Assembly: GCA_007922195.1 (NCBI GenBank)
Contig: ML681964.1
Coordinates: forward strand, 4,951,858 to 5,015,857
Direction of reading: 5' to 3'
Source: Podocnemis expansa
Lineage: Eukaryota; Chordata; Testudines; Podocnemididae
DNA length: 64,000 nucleotides
The notes under the pieces are model-generated. The model had not been told where the DNA came from and searched no databases. It was given only the letters and a program-made list of their open reading frames with translations. The translations under genes and the position numbers were made by a program. This document shows, piece by piece, positions 32,786 through 45,826 of this stretch; the first letter of the stretch is position 1, and every line of letters starts with the position of its first letter.

Positions 32786-35123
32786 CTTGGGATATCTGTA
32801 GGCATTTTTTGCATTACTATTATGAATTTTTCTAATTTGGTTAAACTATTCTTATTCTATGATTCCACCTTCATTCTATCAAGTTCCAGTTCTTTCTCAG
32901 TCCTATCTCAAGGTGAATGCTACTGCCTGATTTCCAAGAGTGAGGTTCTTTCTCTTCATTGTCCTAAAGAAGTCAGCTATTAACAATCACTTTTACATTT
33001 ATTTCTTGCCTAAATAAAATGAGCAATAACACATTTAATATACTCATAATAAGGAAAAGCCTTTAAAGAAGAGTTGTTATGTTCTTAATTCTGCAGCTAT
33101 GAATGATTGCTTTTGTTACAGAAAATTACCCTAAATTTTCTTTTGTCAAAATTCCTCCAGCTTTCCTGTCAGACTTAGTTCCAGATTATCAAACAGATGT
33201 TCAAGAAGTGCATCAGTAAAAATCCACCTTTGCAAATACAGTGACATAGTTACTGGTGCACGCACTGTGTGTAATTTTTTTGTATGCGTACCTGTTGCTT
33301 GCAGCATTTGAAAATTTGAGCCAAAGTGTGTTTTCAAGTTACAATTTTGACTACATAAAAATTAAAATTCAAAGCACTACTTTAAAAATAAATATTTGGC
33401 GTGCCTCCGTTCCCAGTGAGGGTTAGAAACACTAGAGACAATGCAGAGTGGCATGATTTCCTGAAGATGTGTGCTCAGTGCTTTCTGAATATCAGGCCCT
33501 TTTTTAGGAAAAAATATTTTTTGTTAGGAGAAAAATATGTCACAAACTGGATAAAATAGTAACTTTTAAGTTGGTAAAGTCTGTACTCAGTATCCTGAAA
33601 CAGGCTAACTTACGTGACTGATGGAGGGAGTGTTTGTTTAAAAACACAGTGACGTACATATGTACATCACACACATCTGTATGTAAGGATTAAATTTGTG
33701 TTTGCATTTGGTGTTCTCTGCGTTTTCATTGATGGAAGTACCTTTGCTTGTATGAATCTCCATTCATGAGATTCACTTCACTCTTATGCAGCATGACAGA
33801 CTATGAAACAGAGCAAATTCATGCTGCTAAATCTACATAAAATGTAATTTTTTATTGACAAAATGACAAGATGCTCATCTCCTTCTCCACAAGAATGTCA
33901 AGGAAGGGAACCCTTTTAGCAGACTGCAGGGGCACATGTCCTTGGTTTCTAGCACACAACTGCTGCCCTGCATATGTGCATTTATACTTGTGTGCATCTA
34001 CATAACAATAATCTCTGTGTACAGACAGACACAAATTATAAATGTGTGTTTATTTGTGTACATACTATATAGCACACCAACACTAACATGTACATTCAGC
34101 TTATGTGCTAGGACAATGAGATGCACTTGCCTTGGGTACCATAGCTTTGAAATATCTATTATAACACTGTATTAACACTTCTTTGGGAAGAGGATGGGAG
34201 AGTGGAATGAAGGGCTTAATTTACAGCATTGTATTTTGATTAGGATCTATGGCCTTTTTGTTCTACGCATGGCATATGCCAATTGTGTATTAATATACTT
34301 ACAATGATGATGATATTCAGAAGGCCTTAAACAAATTCTTCCATAGTCTGGCCTGAGTTTATTTTTTTTCATCTGTGAGGCAAAATGGTATCTGGCAGGA
34401 ATAGGAAATTCTTGACAAATAGCAATCATTTTCATTGACTTAGGCAGGGAAGAGAAAAGATAAGAAAATCTTTTGTCTCATTCTTAATGAGGTGTTCTCA
34501 ATAGCTGATGTGGCTAGATACTGGAAAGAAAAGTTACAAGGAATATATGGTACAAGGAATATATGGTACAATAAATGTGAATAGAACTAAATGTGAAAAG
34601 AATACTTCCATACTATCTATATAAGACATTTTATGATGTCTGAGGTAAAAGAGATACTAATTAACAGTAACAGTATTTGAAAGCAAAGGCCCATGTGTCA
34701 GTCTCTGTGCAAAACAAATGATGGTTTGCCACAATTAAAATAAGAGGATTATGCTTATTATATTTCTAGGTAACCCTACACATAAAATTAAAAAGACTTT
34801 TACAAGTAGCAAAACATATTTACACCTCTGCTCTCTCAAATAATCTATTTTACTTTGAATGAAATGGAGAAAGTGATTTTAATATTTTAGGAAAAAATTG
34901 TGTTTAATAACGCTATGTAACTTGTAAGGCTTTTAGTTTAATTCTTTTATCCTTTTGCAATGTTAGAACTGATGTCAGACAAGACAAAATCAGAGATTAA
35001 AAGGCAAAGGAATGTTTTTTCTAGATGTCACATAGAAACAATATATTTTAAAAATACTGTAATCTATAAACACTAGTGAAATATGCTAGAAAACAACAAA
35101 ATGGGCTCTCCTCCTGATTGTAG

Positions 35124-35239
35124 CATTATCATCTGCAGCATCTGCAGGAATTGCTGTGTCACAAAGGAAGGTGCGTCAGATCAGTGACCCTATTCAGCAG
35201 ATTCTAATTCAGCTGCACAAAATAATCTACATCACTCAG
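35124..35239 (+). CDS. Host gene, exon 3
   Basis: The donor is ACTCAG|GTATGC. Three acceptors are possible, and all keep the frame: after TTGTAG (35123), after TGCAG (35138) and after TGCAG (35147). The first has the best pyrimidine tract, so I start at 35124; the shortest form starts at 35148. The first two bases complete the codon left open by exon 2. The peptide reads SQRKVRQISDPIQQ and then ILIQLHKIIYITQ, a likely amphipathic helix. The exon ends in phase 0. Confidence 0.75.
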
Positions 35240-35410
35240 GTATGCATTTCTGTCACTTCAGAACCCTACATCCTTTATGTTTGCTTACTGTTGCCAATCC
35301 ACTTGTATTACAATGTTGCTATTTTAGTTGTTATTCTTAAAAAAACAACCGAACTTGACATTTTTACAGATGGCATGCCTTTTAAAAATCTTTATTTATA
35401 TAAAAGCTAG

Positions 35411-36120
35411 CTATGAATATTAGTATGTGGAGATGGCAATAACTGAGTCATATAAAGAAGTGCCACTAGCTCACCTCATTCAATGGATTTTATACAGAAA
35501 CTTATTTCAACAACATTCTGTCATGCCAGTAATATGAGTACTGTATTTCAAATGACTTTATATAAAACATTGACAGATTTCATAAAATGCTTTTATTCTT
35601 CATCATTTTTAACAGTTTCCTATTATTTCTAACACAGTTCTTTGAATGCTGAATACATGTTATCTTAAATATTTTGAACTTGCATACAATTTTTATTCTG
35701 ACAACGCTAAATGAAGTAATGCAGTGTTTTAATATTTCAGGAATGTAGAAACTCTGATTTCAAAGTGGTACTAAAGCAAAACTAACTAGTATAACTCTTT
35801 TAGATTGTACTCTCAAACTGCTAGTGTAACAAATGCTTTCACTCTCCTGCACCTGGGCTTCAATTCAGTAGTAAAGGTCAAAAGTACTTATTTTAAAGAA
35901 ATGCCACTTTACCCTCCAAAATTCACAGTGTATACTTGGCAAGAGGTGCTTATCAGCGCTAAAGCTTTCGGATTGCTGAGCAGAGTTGGCTCATTTAAAA
36001 AAAAAAATAGAATAGCCAAACAGAATTTATGTGCATCTGACATAAAGAGACTGGTTAACCTATTTTACATCCTTGAAATTATTATAGCTGTCAAAGGTGA
36101 AAAATGCTGGAAGTAAATCC
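35411..36120. other. Intron sequence, no feature recognised
   Basis: AT-rich intron 3 sequence. An open frame at 35805-36116 has no splice sites or recognisable motif. Confidence 0.4.
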
Positions 36121-36449
36121 CCTGGGCCCAAGAAAAGGAACTTCTCTTTAATTTTTAAAAAATGAACTGATTGAATTTAATGCTAGCTTGAGAGTGTGGT
36201 AAGTCGTCTATCTGCTAGGAAGAGATAAGGAGCAATGCAATTTTCCTTACAGTGCCCTACCAATGTGCCTTAGTTATGTGTTGGGGGGCCCACCTGGAGA
36301 GATGAGCAGATATTCAGGCTTCATACCCATTAAACTCTAGGTGTCTTTTCTCAGGCGGCCCTCAGAGACATTAATTAATGCCATTTGTGGTTATCATAGT
36401 ATGGACATGTGGTAACTGAGACCAGATTGCACCCATCAAGCTCACTTCT

Positions 36450-37080
36450 GCTACTCCACTGAACAGATAGTGTTAGATAGCTTTGATGCTGTTGCCTCTT
36501 TTCGATCCAAGTGGCTAGTCAGATTTTGGGGCCGTGGGTATGTTCTAGTTGGAGGTAGAAGTTGGTGACGGTTAGGCGTTTCTTTGGTGCAGTTTGGTTT
36601 ATTTACAGCAAATGTATAAACAACCCATATCCATGAACACAAAAGGAACCAAATAGCAGGAAACCTTTTTTTTTGCTCACAAGACCAAAACCACAATTTT
36701 CAGTCTGCACCCCTGGCCGCAAAACTGCTCTCCTGGTTTCTTCTAGAATCAGACACCATGTGTTCAGCTGCTCTTTCCAACTGTCAGCCTATTTCTCAGC
36801 CTCTCCTACTTTTCATTTGTTCTGCATCCCCCTGACATACCCACCCTGGTCACAATATGCAGTGGAACCCTCCTACCACATAGTGCTAGTTTCTGGCCAG
36901 ACTCTCTGTTAGGCCTTGTTTTAGTGTCTCCCCATCCTCCCGAGGGTTTCTTATATTTATATGAAGTCAAGGACACAGTCGCACACAGTCTCAAAAAGCA
37001 CCGTAATCCAAGCAGTCCCCAGTATCTCTGAGCAATAAACAGTACTTTCAGTTTAGACTTGATTTGAAATGGTGACCTAA
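36450..37080. repeat. Unclassified repeat-like sequence, possible LTR fragment
   Basis: Mixed-composition text with GTTTATTTACAGCAAATG and AAACAACCCATATCCATGAA differs from the AT-rich intron around it and looks like a dispersed repeat. I could not pair ends or find coding sequence. Confidence 0.25.
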
Positions 37081-37187
37081 AAATAAAAGGCCCGGTGCCT
37101 TGTAATCAGTTCCTTTTGAGCCTTCCAATCCTCCTCATTATTTATTTTTTTCAAATACTAGGTAGAACAGACTTGAAAAATGAAGTT

Positions 37188-37452
37188 CCAAAGAGGCAGC
37201 CATGTTAGTCTAGTTCGGCAAAAGAAGCAAGGAGTCCTGTGGCACTTAAAGAATAACAAATTTATTTATTACATGAGCTTTCATGGGAGAAAATCCCACT
37301 TTGTCAGATGCTTTGAAGATGGGGGGAGCTTACCTCTCATTCTGTAAGTTCCTCCATCTTCAAAACATCTGACAAAGTGGGATTTTCTCCCATGAAAGCT
37401 CATGCAATAACTAATTCATTATTTTTAAGTGCCACAGGACTCCTTGCTTGTT
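37188..37452. mobile_element. Fold-back Penelope-type element, short unit
   Basis: The left arm is AGAGGCAGCCATGTTAGTC, GCAAGGAGTCCTGTGGCACT, then CATGAGCTTTCATGGGAG. The right arm returns the complement (CTCCCATGAAAGCTCATG, AGTGCCACAGGACTCCTTGC). Exact 15-bp copies of TTGAAAAATGAAGTT flank the unit (37173-37187 and 37453-37467). The whole inverted pair therefore inserted in one event. This is the best-preserved short unit in the window. Confidence 0.8.
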
Positions 37453-37499
37453 TTGAAAAATGAAGTTGGCTTTTAAAATGCTCAGTTGTAGATCTCAGC

Positions 37500-39414
37500 T
37501 GACAACTAGATGCTGAAGTTTATAAGGGAGAGCTCTTATTGCTGGTTCTTGGCTGCCAGCAGCCTTTCCAGTCCAGTTTCCATGGAAACAGAATTTGGCC
37601 TGGTCTCCGAAAAATAGTGTAAGAACAAGGGGTTTTTTTGGGGGGGGGGGTGTTTGTTTTTTAAAAACACATTATGTAAAACCTTGGCCTTATTTGCACT
37701 GATCTAACATCTGATTTCATGGAAACTGAATCTAGAATCAGACATCACCAGTTGAGATAACACTGGTTATTTTCAGTTGCAGCTGGTTCTTCCCTAAGCC
37801 ACTGTACCTTACAAAGACTCCAGCATGTGCAGGTATCTGGTATTAATCCACACAGTATCACATGCTTCTGCTTACTTACAGGATTAGGAACATTCATCAT
37901 CTAACTGGCTGAAAATTCTTAAGGGCTTACAACTCAACGTATGAAAGACATTATCCAAGTGTAAGAAAGCAGTACGCAGCTAGGTGTAACTGGTTCTGAT
38001 GAAACCCTATATGCTAAGAATCAAATCCTGATCTCAATTTTGCCTGTGCATGTCAGGAGTAACTTTGTGAAAACTATAATTGTTCTAGATTTATATCAGT
38101 GTAACAGCCACAGTTATTTCCAGCCAAAAAAACCCCCCAAAAAAACCAAGACGACTTTATAGCTGGATGTTCTGAATAAGGGTCAAAACTTTAGGACTTC
38201 AAAAGTTTTCATTTAGTTATAAATGGCATTTGTTCATATAAACTTACAAAGTGCATTATGGATTGAATCACATCTATGACACATAATACTGGTCCAGACA
38301 ATTTGAATACAAGGCTTGTGGTTTTCCACTGAGTTGTACCCTGTGCAGCTATTTACATCAATGCACAGTGATTTTGTCAAGTGTTACCAAATCAGAATGG
38401 TAGTTTTATGCCCTCTGTGCACAGGGGTAGGTGATTATGCAGCATACTAGACAGTGGAGAATCAACCTGAGACGACAATATCCATTATAGGACAACTATA
38501 TCCTTCTCATTGGAATGATGACTGATATTAGTAATGAGCACTGTCTTGATAATAGGACCTGACTAACCATTGAGACTTTACATTTATTCCTAGAACAAAA
38601 AGGTGATTTAAAAATTCAAATACCAAAAGAGTTCATCCTTCAAAAAGAAGAAGAGAGTTCAGAGAATCCTCCTACAAGAGACCTGTTTACACCAGCTGAA
38701 ATATGCTGTGTATTTATGAAGCAGAGAAAAAGAGAGGAATGCACAACAACATAGATGGAACTTTTTCCTGTATTGATAAATAGGCAAAAGTTTTCTGGGT
38801 GCCTGACAGACAAGGAAAATATAAAGTTCCCCTCCTGGAAGGCTTATAATAAAAAAGCCAGTTTCTGCCACACTTTGTCATATTGAGTAGTACATTGTGC
38901 CTTAAGCAAAGCCCACTGGCATCAAGAGGAAGATTCCTTTCACTTTATTTTGCATTTCATCAAACTCTTATCCTCATATAGTTCAATGGATTTTAATCCA
39001 GGTAATTTAAGATAACCAACACAAAATCCAGACCAAGCCTTGTCCTCAGGATCTGTTCTTCCTAGGACCCCTCTCCTAAAATTGCCTAGTCCCAGATACT
39101 GGACTGTTTTAACCAATGGCATCAGCACTATCCATGACTCCTCCAATATCCAGGATCACTATAACAAGCTATACGTGTCAGAGTGAGCTGGGTCCAGTAC
39201 CATCTCTTCAGGTTCCAGCACCTTCTAACAGGGTGGATGAAGAAAAGAATGCTGTTACAATATGCCATCATTTCAGATTCTATATGGTTGTTCATTGGTT
39301 GACTATTAAATATCAGTGTTTATATATACAGTGTAATTACAATTTTCAAAAATGCTGGTGTAATCTTTAGTCAAAATGGAGCTATGATAACAGCTGTTTC
39401 TTTATCCCATACAG
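37500..39414. other. Intron 3 sequence, no feature recognised
   Basis: AT-rich intron sequence with a G-run at about 37641-37650. No gene, paired repeat ends or RNA gene were seen. Confidence 0.4.
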
Positions 39415-39525
39415 CTTCCTCCAACTTTGCACTGCAACTTGAAAAGAAGAGTTATTGAGCGATTCAAAAAATCTCTCTTCAGCCAACAGAGTAATCCTTG
39501 TAACTTGAAACTGGAAGTGAAAAAG
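39415..39525 (+). CDS. Host gene, exon 4
   Basis: The acceptor is TTTATCCCATACAG (ending 39414) and the donor is AAAAAG|GTACAG. The exon is 111 bp, phase 0 to 0, exactly 37 codons. The peptide is basic: LPPTLHCNLKRRVIERFKKS, then LFSQQSNPCNLKLEVKK. The KRRVIERFKK stretch is a basic patch that could bind nucleic acid or serve as a nuclear signal; this is inference. No named domain was recognised. Confidence 0.8.
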
Positions 39526-39539
39526 GTACAGTATTGTGA

Positions 39540-40970
39540 TATTTACAATCCATTATAGTCTTCATCTCTTCTATTTGAATTGTGACATATGAATTAATTA
39601 AGGGGGGGTAAGCTTTGTAAAGGTTAATTAAGATGCTCTGAATTGTGAGTATGTTCTTCATCTTCATCTGTTTTATTCATGAAAATGTATCTCATTTCAT
39701 AAACGTACACCAAAAACTTGAGAATATTAATCATTTTTTTCAAATAATTAAATATTTGTTATTATCCCCACACTTTGATTCCAGTAAACCGTGTTCAGCA
39801 AGCATCACAAACTTTGACTAATTTGAAGTTGTTTTCGATTTTTATGGCAAATGTTTAGGCTAATGTGTTAGCTATCTGTAACGTGGTACATCTGAAAGTC
39901 TCCTAGATAAGGAGGGATACAGAATGACTTTAGGTTTTGTGTTTGATCAATGGTACACACATGGAAAGATCCTGCCAGCTGCTAATAAGCAAAACATAAA
40001 ATTCACCTCAACAGAGATCAAAGAACTTGTTTTTCCTTTCATGGGTCAGATCAGGATAGGAGCAGGGAGGGTTTTAAAATAAAATTGCAGGAGATCAAAA
40101 CAGTTACATAGAAGTTTTCAAGAATATATTTTATAATATAATATGATTCTCATATCTTTTTTATAAAAATAAAATAGAAACGTTTTTTAGTTCTAGACAT
40201 AATCCTTAAAGGAAAATTAATGCTTGCCTGCTTTTTTTAAAATGAAAAAGTTTAACCTGCTTAATAGTCTCATCAATGGGTCTTTGTGAACATAAATGTG
40301 TATATTATTTTTATTAAATATCACAATATAGAACAAACAGCATTGCATATTTTTTATTATTCAGCCTTCCCTTTTCTTGTCCTAGGATCAAATTGCAACT
40401 GTTTGTGTCTAAATTGAAAAAAGGGCTGATGTTTTCTGTTAAAGGCTATTAGTGCGGGATTATGTGAACTCCTGTTACATTATCACTTTCCTGCCAGCAT
40501 TTTTAGTCTTTTGGAGCAACATCTTTCTACTTAAACTATGCAATGTTCTGTGAAGTCAAATTATCATGACTGACAGTTGAATAGTCTGTCAGCAATAATT
40601 GAGTGTCATCACTGTAAGATTACTGCAGATTTTAGGTACCCAGCTTTGAAAATTACAAACTATCGACTGTATCACCTAGTTTTGAGAAAATACATTTTTT
40701 CTTTTGTTTTCATACAAATTTGCACTTTGATATTTCTTGCACATTGTACCACCGAGCTGTGAGGTTTATTCTGGATGCAGTTCGGCTGCCTCCAATGTCT
40801 GGTGGGTACCTCTGAAGAGAAGGTACAGCACTCATAATTGATTTAGCCAGTTCTTTATACATTTTAAGTGTGTTGAAAGCTCTTTTCTCCTCTGTCTGTA
40901 TTTTAGATTTTTGTCATGGATTTTTTTTATTTAAAAATGTAATTTTCATATGATTTTTGATTTTTTTTCA
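39540..40970. other. Intron 4, no feature recognised
   Basis: AT-rich intron with no paired repeat ends or alternative exons. Confidence 0.4.
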
Positions 40971-40971
40971 G

Positions 40972-41080
40972 CTGCTCCAGGGTTCGCCTGAACTGATTGA
41001 ACCCAATTTTTTTACAGCAGATTGCCATTTATTACTTCACTCCCCAGGGGGAAATATATCAACCCCAGATGACAGAACAG
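40972..41080 (+). CDS. Host gene, exon 5
   Basis: The acceptor is a long T-run ending TTTTTTTTCAG (40971) and the donor is ACAG|GTAAAG. The exon is 109 bp, phase 0 to 1. The peptide reads LLQGSPELIEPNFFTADCHL, then LLHSPGGNISTPDDRT. The last base joins GC from exon 6 to make Gly. Confidence 0.8.
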
Positions 41081-41919
41081 GTAAAGAAAGCAAACAAAAG
41101 CCCATGATCTAAAATACACTTTTCAAATCAGGAATGTGGTATAGAGATTTGAAGTTTTTCAGTAAAGACAAATGAACTCTTTTGCAGTGAGTTATTGTCT
41201 TAACTGACAGCAGAGTTGTATTTGCAGAACTGATTTAAAATATGGTTTAAAGAAAGTTTAAAAGTTTAAAAACAAATCATGCTAACACCTTTTGCAATGT
41301 GGTTTGCTACTATGGACTTGATCTAACCATTTAAAAGAATATGTTCTTGAGTTTTCATGAAAAAGAGGGATTTTTTCAAAGTCAGAAATTATAATTACAT
41401 ATCTTACTGCCATGGAAAGTTAGTGGGAATTTGTTGTCTGTTACTTGTGTTTTTGAAAATCTTCCACTTGGGCCTCAAGCAAATTCATGTCTAAATACTG
41501 TGTTAGGAAGAGCTGTTCATATGCCATGTTTTAAATGGTTATGCTAACATGATTTAATTGCCTATCTGAATGGAGCCTTAAAGAGTTGCAGATGAAACAG
41601 TAAAACATAGATCATCTTCTACAGCGCTGTCCATACAAAGGCTTGTAAGCATGCATACTTTACATACATAATTATCATCAACTGTGGTTTTACACCTAAG
41701 TTGAACATTCTTGCAAGCAATGTGCTCCATCTTTAGCAAAACCCAATAAGCACTCAGTGCAGCTAAGTTGTGGAATCATAAAGGAGCCATTTGTGATTCC
41801 CCATTTTTATGTATTTTTTATGGATTTATGCAGTGTTCTTCCAAATTAAAAGGAAAATATGATTTTTTTTTTTACTCAGACATGACGATTTTTGCAATAT
41901 GATTATATCACCTATATGG

Positions 41920-42460
41920 GTGGAAGTGGCTCCAAGCACTTGGGACAACACCATCAAAATTCAAAATGACTGATAAGCTGGAGAATGGGTCTGAAATCAG
42001 CAAGATTAAATTAAATAGACAAGTGTAAAGTAGCACATTTAGGAAGGAAAAATCAAAAGCACAACTACAAAATGGGCAATAACTGACTAGCAGGTCGTGC
42101 CACTAAAAAGAGCCTGGGGGATATAGTGACTTTCAAATTGAATATGACTCAACAAGGTAATACACATGCAAAAAGGACTGATGTCCTGGGATGTATCAAC
42201 AAGAGTGCAATGTATAAGACAGAGGAAGTAACTGTTGTGCTCTACTTGGCACTGCTGTTGTCTCAGCTGCAGTATTGTGTTCAGTTCTGGACACCACACT
42301 TCTAGAAGGAAGAGGAGAAACTGAGGAGCCCAAAAGAGAGCAACAAAAATAAGAAAAGGCTTTGAAGACCTTCCCTATGAGGAAGGGTGAAAAAGAGTAG
42401 GTGTGTTTAACCATGGGACAAAACACTAAGGGAGGACCTGGTAACAGTTTTCAAATATAT
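41920..42460 (+). mobile_element. Old CR1/L3-type LINE fragment
   Basis: The + strand text, with frame breaks, reads KGTDVLGCINKSAMYKTEE, then LLLSQLQYCVQFWTPHF and LRGDLVTVFKYIE. These are the C-terminal landmarks of CR1/L3 ORF2, like [18 protein letters not shown] in the younger copy at 11503. It lies in intron 5 and is too decayed to be coding. Confidence 0.7.
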
Positions 42461-42507
42461 TGAGTAAAAAATTCAGTGATTTAACACTATCTGATATTTA
42501 TGCGTAG

Positions 42508-42560
42508 GCTTTCCTGGCAGCTTTGACATTGAGGAAGGAGTGACATATGAACAAATGCAG
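42508..42560 (+). CDS. Host gene, exon 6
   Basis: The acceptor is ATTTATGCGTAG (ending 42507), a weaker site, and the donor is ATGCAG|GTCAGC. The 53-bp exon runs from phase 1 to phase 0 and encodes GFPGSFDIEEGVTYEQMQ with the base carried from exon 5. It is short, but frame agreement on both sides supports it. Confidence 0.72.
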
Positions 42561-42655
42561 GTCAGCTTTTCACATTATTTATGAACAGTTGTGTTTTCTT
42601 ACTTTTAACCAACATGAACATTTTTACTAAATTGAATGTTTTTTTTAATCTGTAG

Positions 42656-42711
42656 TCTGCAATTGAAGAGGTTCTGGAGGAAAGTGGATATTACAGTTTT
42701 ACTTCTAACAG
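42656..42711 (+). CDS. Host gene, exon 7
   Basis: The acceptor is TTTTTTTTAATCTGTAG (ending 42655) and the donor is AACAG|GTGAGT. The 56-bp exon encodes SAIEEVLEESGYYSFTSN and leaves two bases (AG). It follows exon 6 after a 95-bp intron. A 10-kb intron follows. Confidence 0.78.
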
Positions 42712-45700
42712 GTGAGTTTCAAAGTTCAGCTTCAAAAAAAAAGTTAAATTTTGATGTGTTAAGCAAATGATAAATTTGCTTGTATTATTTTATTGTAGAT
42801 TTTTCTTTCTGTTTTAATGTAAGATAATTTTATGGCATATAGATATGGACTGGGTAGAACTGAGTTAGGACTTTTAAATAGCACCTCTGTCCCATTCATT
42901 TTAATGGACATTTGTTTTGTCATAATATCCTACTTGCTACGAGACTGAAACTAGCAGAGTCAGTATAAATGTAATGTGTGGATGCAATACAAAAGAAAGA
43001 ATTGTAGGTGCGACCACAAAAGAGCAAACGGAAATGAAATAAAAATTTGTCTGAAACCAGGCAAGTGCCTTCCAACTGATGGCAGTAGTCTGGGTTTTTC
43101 ACACTCAGGTATTACATGAAGAGGATTATTGGTGAGATACTACATGGACAGTAGAATAACACAAGCCTCGTATTCCTAGTTTTGTTTACTTACCTAGTCC
43201 TAAAACACCTTCAGCAGACTTTTAATAATTCATGTTTTTTTAATCGAAGAAGTGGTCCTTCTTTGCTTCATTCCTGAGTCTTCGTCGGCAGTCTGCTTCT
43301 TTTATTGCCGGTGATCAATGTTTTCAAACCTGGGAGCCTAAAATTAAGCTCCCAAGTGCAGTGAGGGTCTTTACATAAAAATGGTCTGATTTTCAGAGGT
43401 GAGAAGCACCTGCAGCTCCTCATGTTTCCGTGGTATTTACATGGCTCTAACAAGGATATTATATAAATGTACCACAGTTTTATGGGTATTTACATCCTTC
43501 ATACTGACTGGCACTGAACATTGTACAAAGACTAAATATAGCTAGGCAGGTGTTTGGTGCACGTGGGCAGAAGTCTTTTACACACGAGTATAAAAAGAAC
43601 CTGTTTATTAGTGGAACAATACAGTATGTCAGCCTATTGCATAGGAATTGGGCATTAATGTGCATCAAACCATCAGCACTAAAGCTATAAATATTTTCAG
43701 TTTCCTAATTCCAATATCCGTTTCTTAGTTCTAGTCCCATGTGTGGTGGATTCCCTAGAGTGCTGTTCTTTGGTATCTACATTTTAAAATGTTTTTCAAG
43801 ATTTCTGGAAATCCCATCTTATGAGACAGGTTGTGGCCCTTCCTTTGTAGCCATAAAGGGAAACAACGGAGTGTAAACCACTGTCCTATTTCCCTTTCCT
43901 GTCTGCTCGTGCCATATGTCAGAGTGCTGAGGGAAGAACAACTACAGCTGAGTCACTGCATCTTCTCACTCATGCGGGCAGGAAAGTGGTCTGGGAATAA
44001 ATGAAGTCTTGGCTCCGCCTTCTCCCACACATGGAGAGGGACAGCTGTTCCACTGTATGCATCCCTGTAACAATGGGCACCTTGAATTCCAGTAGACTCC
44101 TGAGTCATACTCTGCTTTCTGGACTGCTCCTTGGGTAGTTGCCCTGTGGCAAAGCCATAGTTAACCCCCTCTAATTAAATACATTTTTGGAAGGGTGTGG
44201 AATGGGACCCCATATCTCACTTTGTTTGGAGTATATTATTTGAATTTGAAGTTCAACTGTTTCTTACTCTGAGTGTTTGTGTTTAGACAGTACATGTGGT
44301 TAGATTTTGAAATGTCAGTGCTTACAGAACATTATTTTTTTGGTTATACCATGAGGTACTTTTCAACATACATCCTTTTGTCTGCATAGTTATGGTCGGC
44401 TCCCTTGCCACTGCAACCTCGCTCCTTCCCCAGGCAGCTTTGCAATTACTGAGTAGCCCACGTATTTGTCCCTGCTGTTCAGAAATGCATTTACCTTTAA
44501 AATCTCCCGTGTGCATCTCCTGACAACTGACCGCATTTTTTAAAATTTGCTTTGTTCGGTGCTGTTTTTAGCCCCCAGAATCCAGCATGTTTTTTGCTCC
44601 ACATTCACTGTCTTGGTGGTAAAACAGTCCAATGTTGACAGCTGTCCAGTACAGGATGATTTATGGAGCTAGCAGATACACATAATTAGGTTTTACCTCT
44701 AAATCTCCAAACAGTTCCAGCTGACTGAAAGGACAAATCGCCTTTCTTAAACTGCAATCCATGCTGCTTGTCAGTGTCCACCAGTATTTGGCCATTCTGC
44801 ACTAACCATAAGTGGGACTGTAGTCCTCACAGCAGCATCCCATCAGTCTTGCTTTGCCTAAGGGGGGCATTCATCTCCTCCTGCTTCTAAATACTCAATG
44901 GACTATTGCAGGTGTAACTACAACTTTTCCAACAGTGTATCTTGTGACTTTGCAAACCTCAATTTGCAGCTTTTCTTAGGAAATAGATCATAAATAATAA
45001 GGCATTGAAAAAGTTATTAATCATAGAACAGTAGCAGGAGTCTTTGCATTTTTCTTCTAGCAGTCTGCTGAGCCTTCCTTCTATTTTTAGCTATCCTGGC
45101 TGTTTAAAATGTTTGCTTCTGGCTATAGGTCTGGAGATTCTAAAGAGAGCAGGAGAAGTGTAGCACAGCCTATAGGCCTTATGACATGGAATCACTAAAA
45201 CAGTTATTTGGGAGGAAGTGGATTGCTCAGAGGCTGTGAGCTTTCACCCATGGAATATTGGATCTGGAATGCTCCATCTGGTGTGTTGAGCTTACTGCAT
45301 CCTGCCAATAGTGCAGTACAGGTGCCTATCATGTTGCCCGCTCTCACTACAAGTCTGCCAATGTGAGGTGTTTTCTGATAAAGTCCTTGCTCTTGGAGAT
45401 GAGTGACTTGTGTGAGAACCAACACTTTTTTCCTTCTCTTTTAAAATAAGTTTTCAGCTTCCATTGTTCAGGACAAAAACCTAAAAACACAAAGCCTAGA
45501 AACTAAACAAGGAGAGGCAAGTCAAAATACTGCCTAATTGAATCTCATAATTTGTAAACTGATCTCTTAGTTTTGGGGAGCCTGATCGATGGTATGTGAA
45601 CACTTGGAGTTACAGTACTGTTTACATACAGATCAAAAAGCCTCATGGTGAACTCCATATTGGGACAGAGAACTCCAGAGCTTGTTAACCTTTTTCTTAT

Positions 45701-45826
45701 AAAGAGCTGGGGCATATCTTCTTTTTCTACAGGTATGTCTACACAGCAGTTTTAACACACTGAAAATAGCCATGTAAAAACAGCTAGAGCAGCATGGATA
45801 GCAGGTAGGGCTAGACACTTTAGTAT

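Larger units (their letters stand above)
5342..35123 (+). other. Intron 2 of the host gene, about 30 kb
   Basis: The donor is GTGAGT at 5342 and the most likely acceptor is TTGTAG ending 35123. The intron holds most of the repeats in the window: a fold-back Penelope element, hAT MITEs, CR1 copies, a SINE, a Harbinger-like element and a DIRS element. The following stretches show no feature I can support: 5350-6050, 8595-9119, 9301-10380, 10700-11420, 13250-14960, 21150-23900, 25000-26050, 27900-28580 and 32800-35100. All are AT-rich with stops in every frame. Confidence 0.7.
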
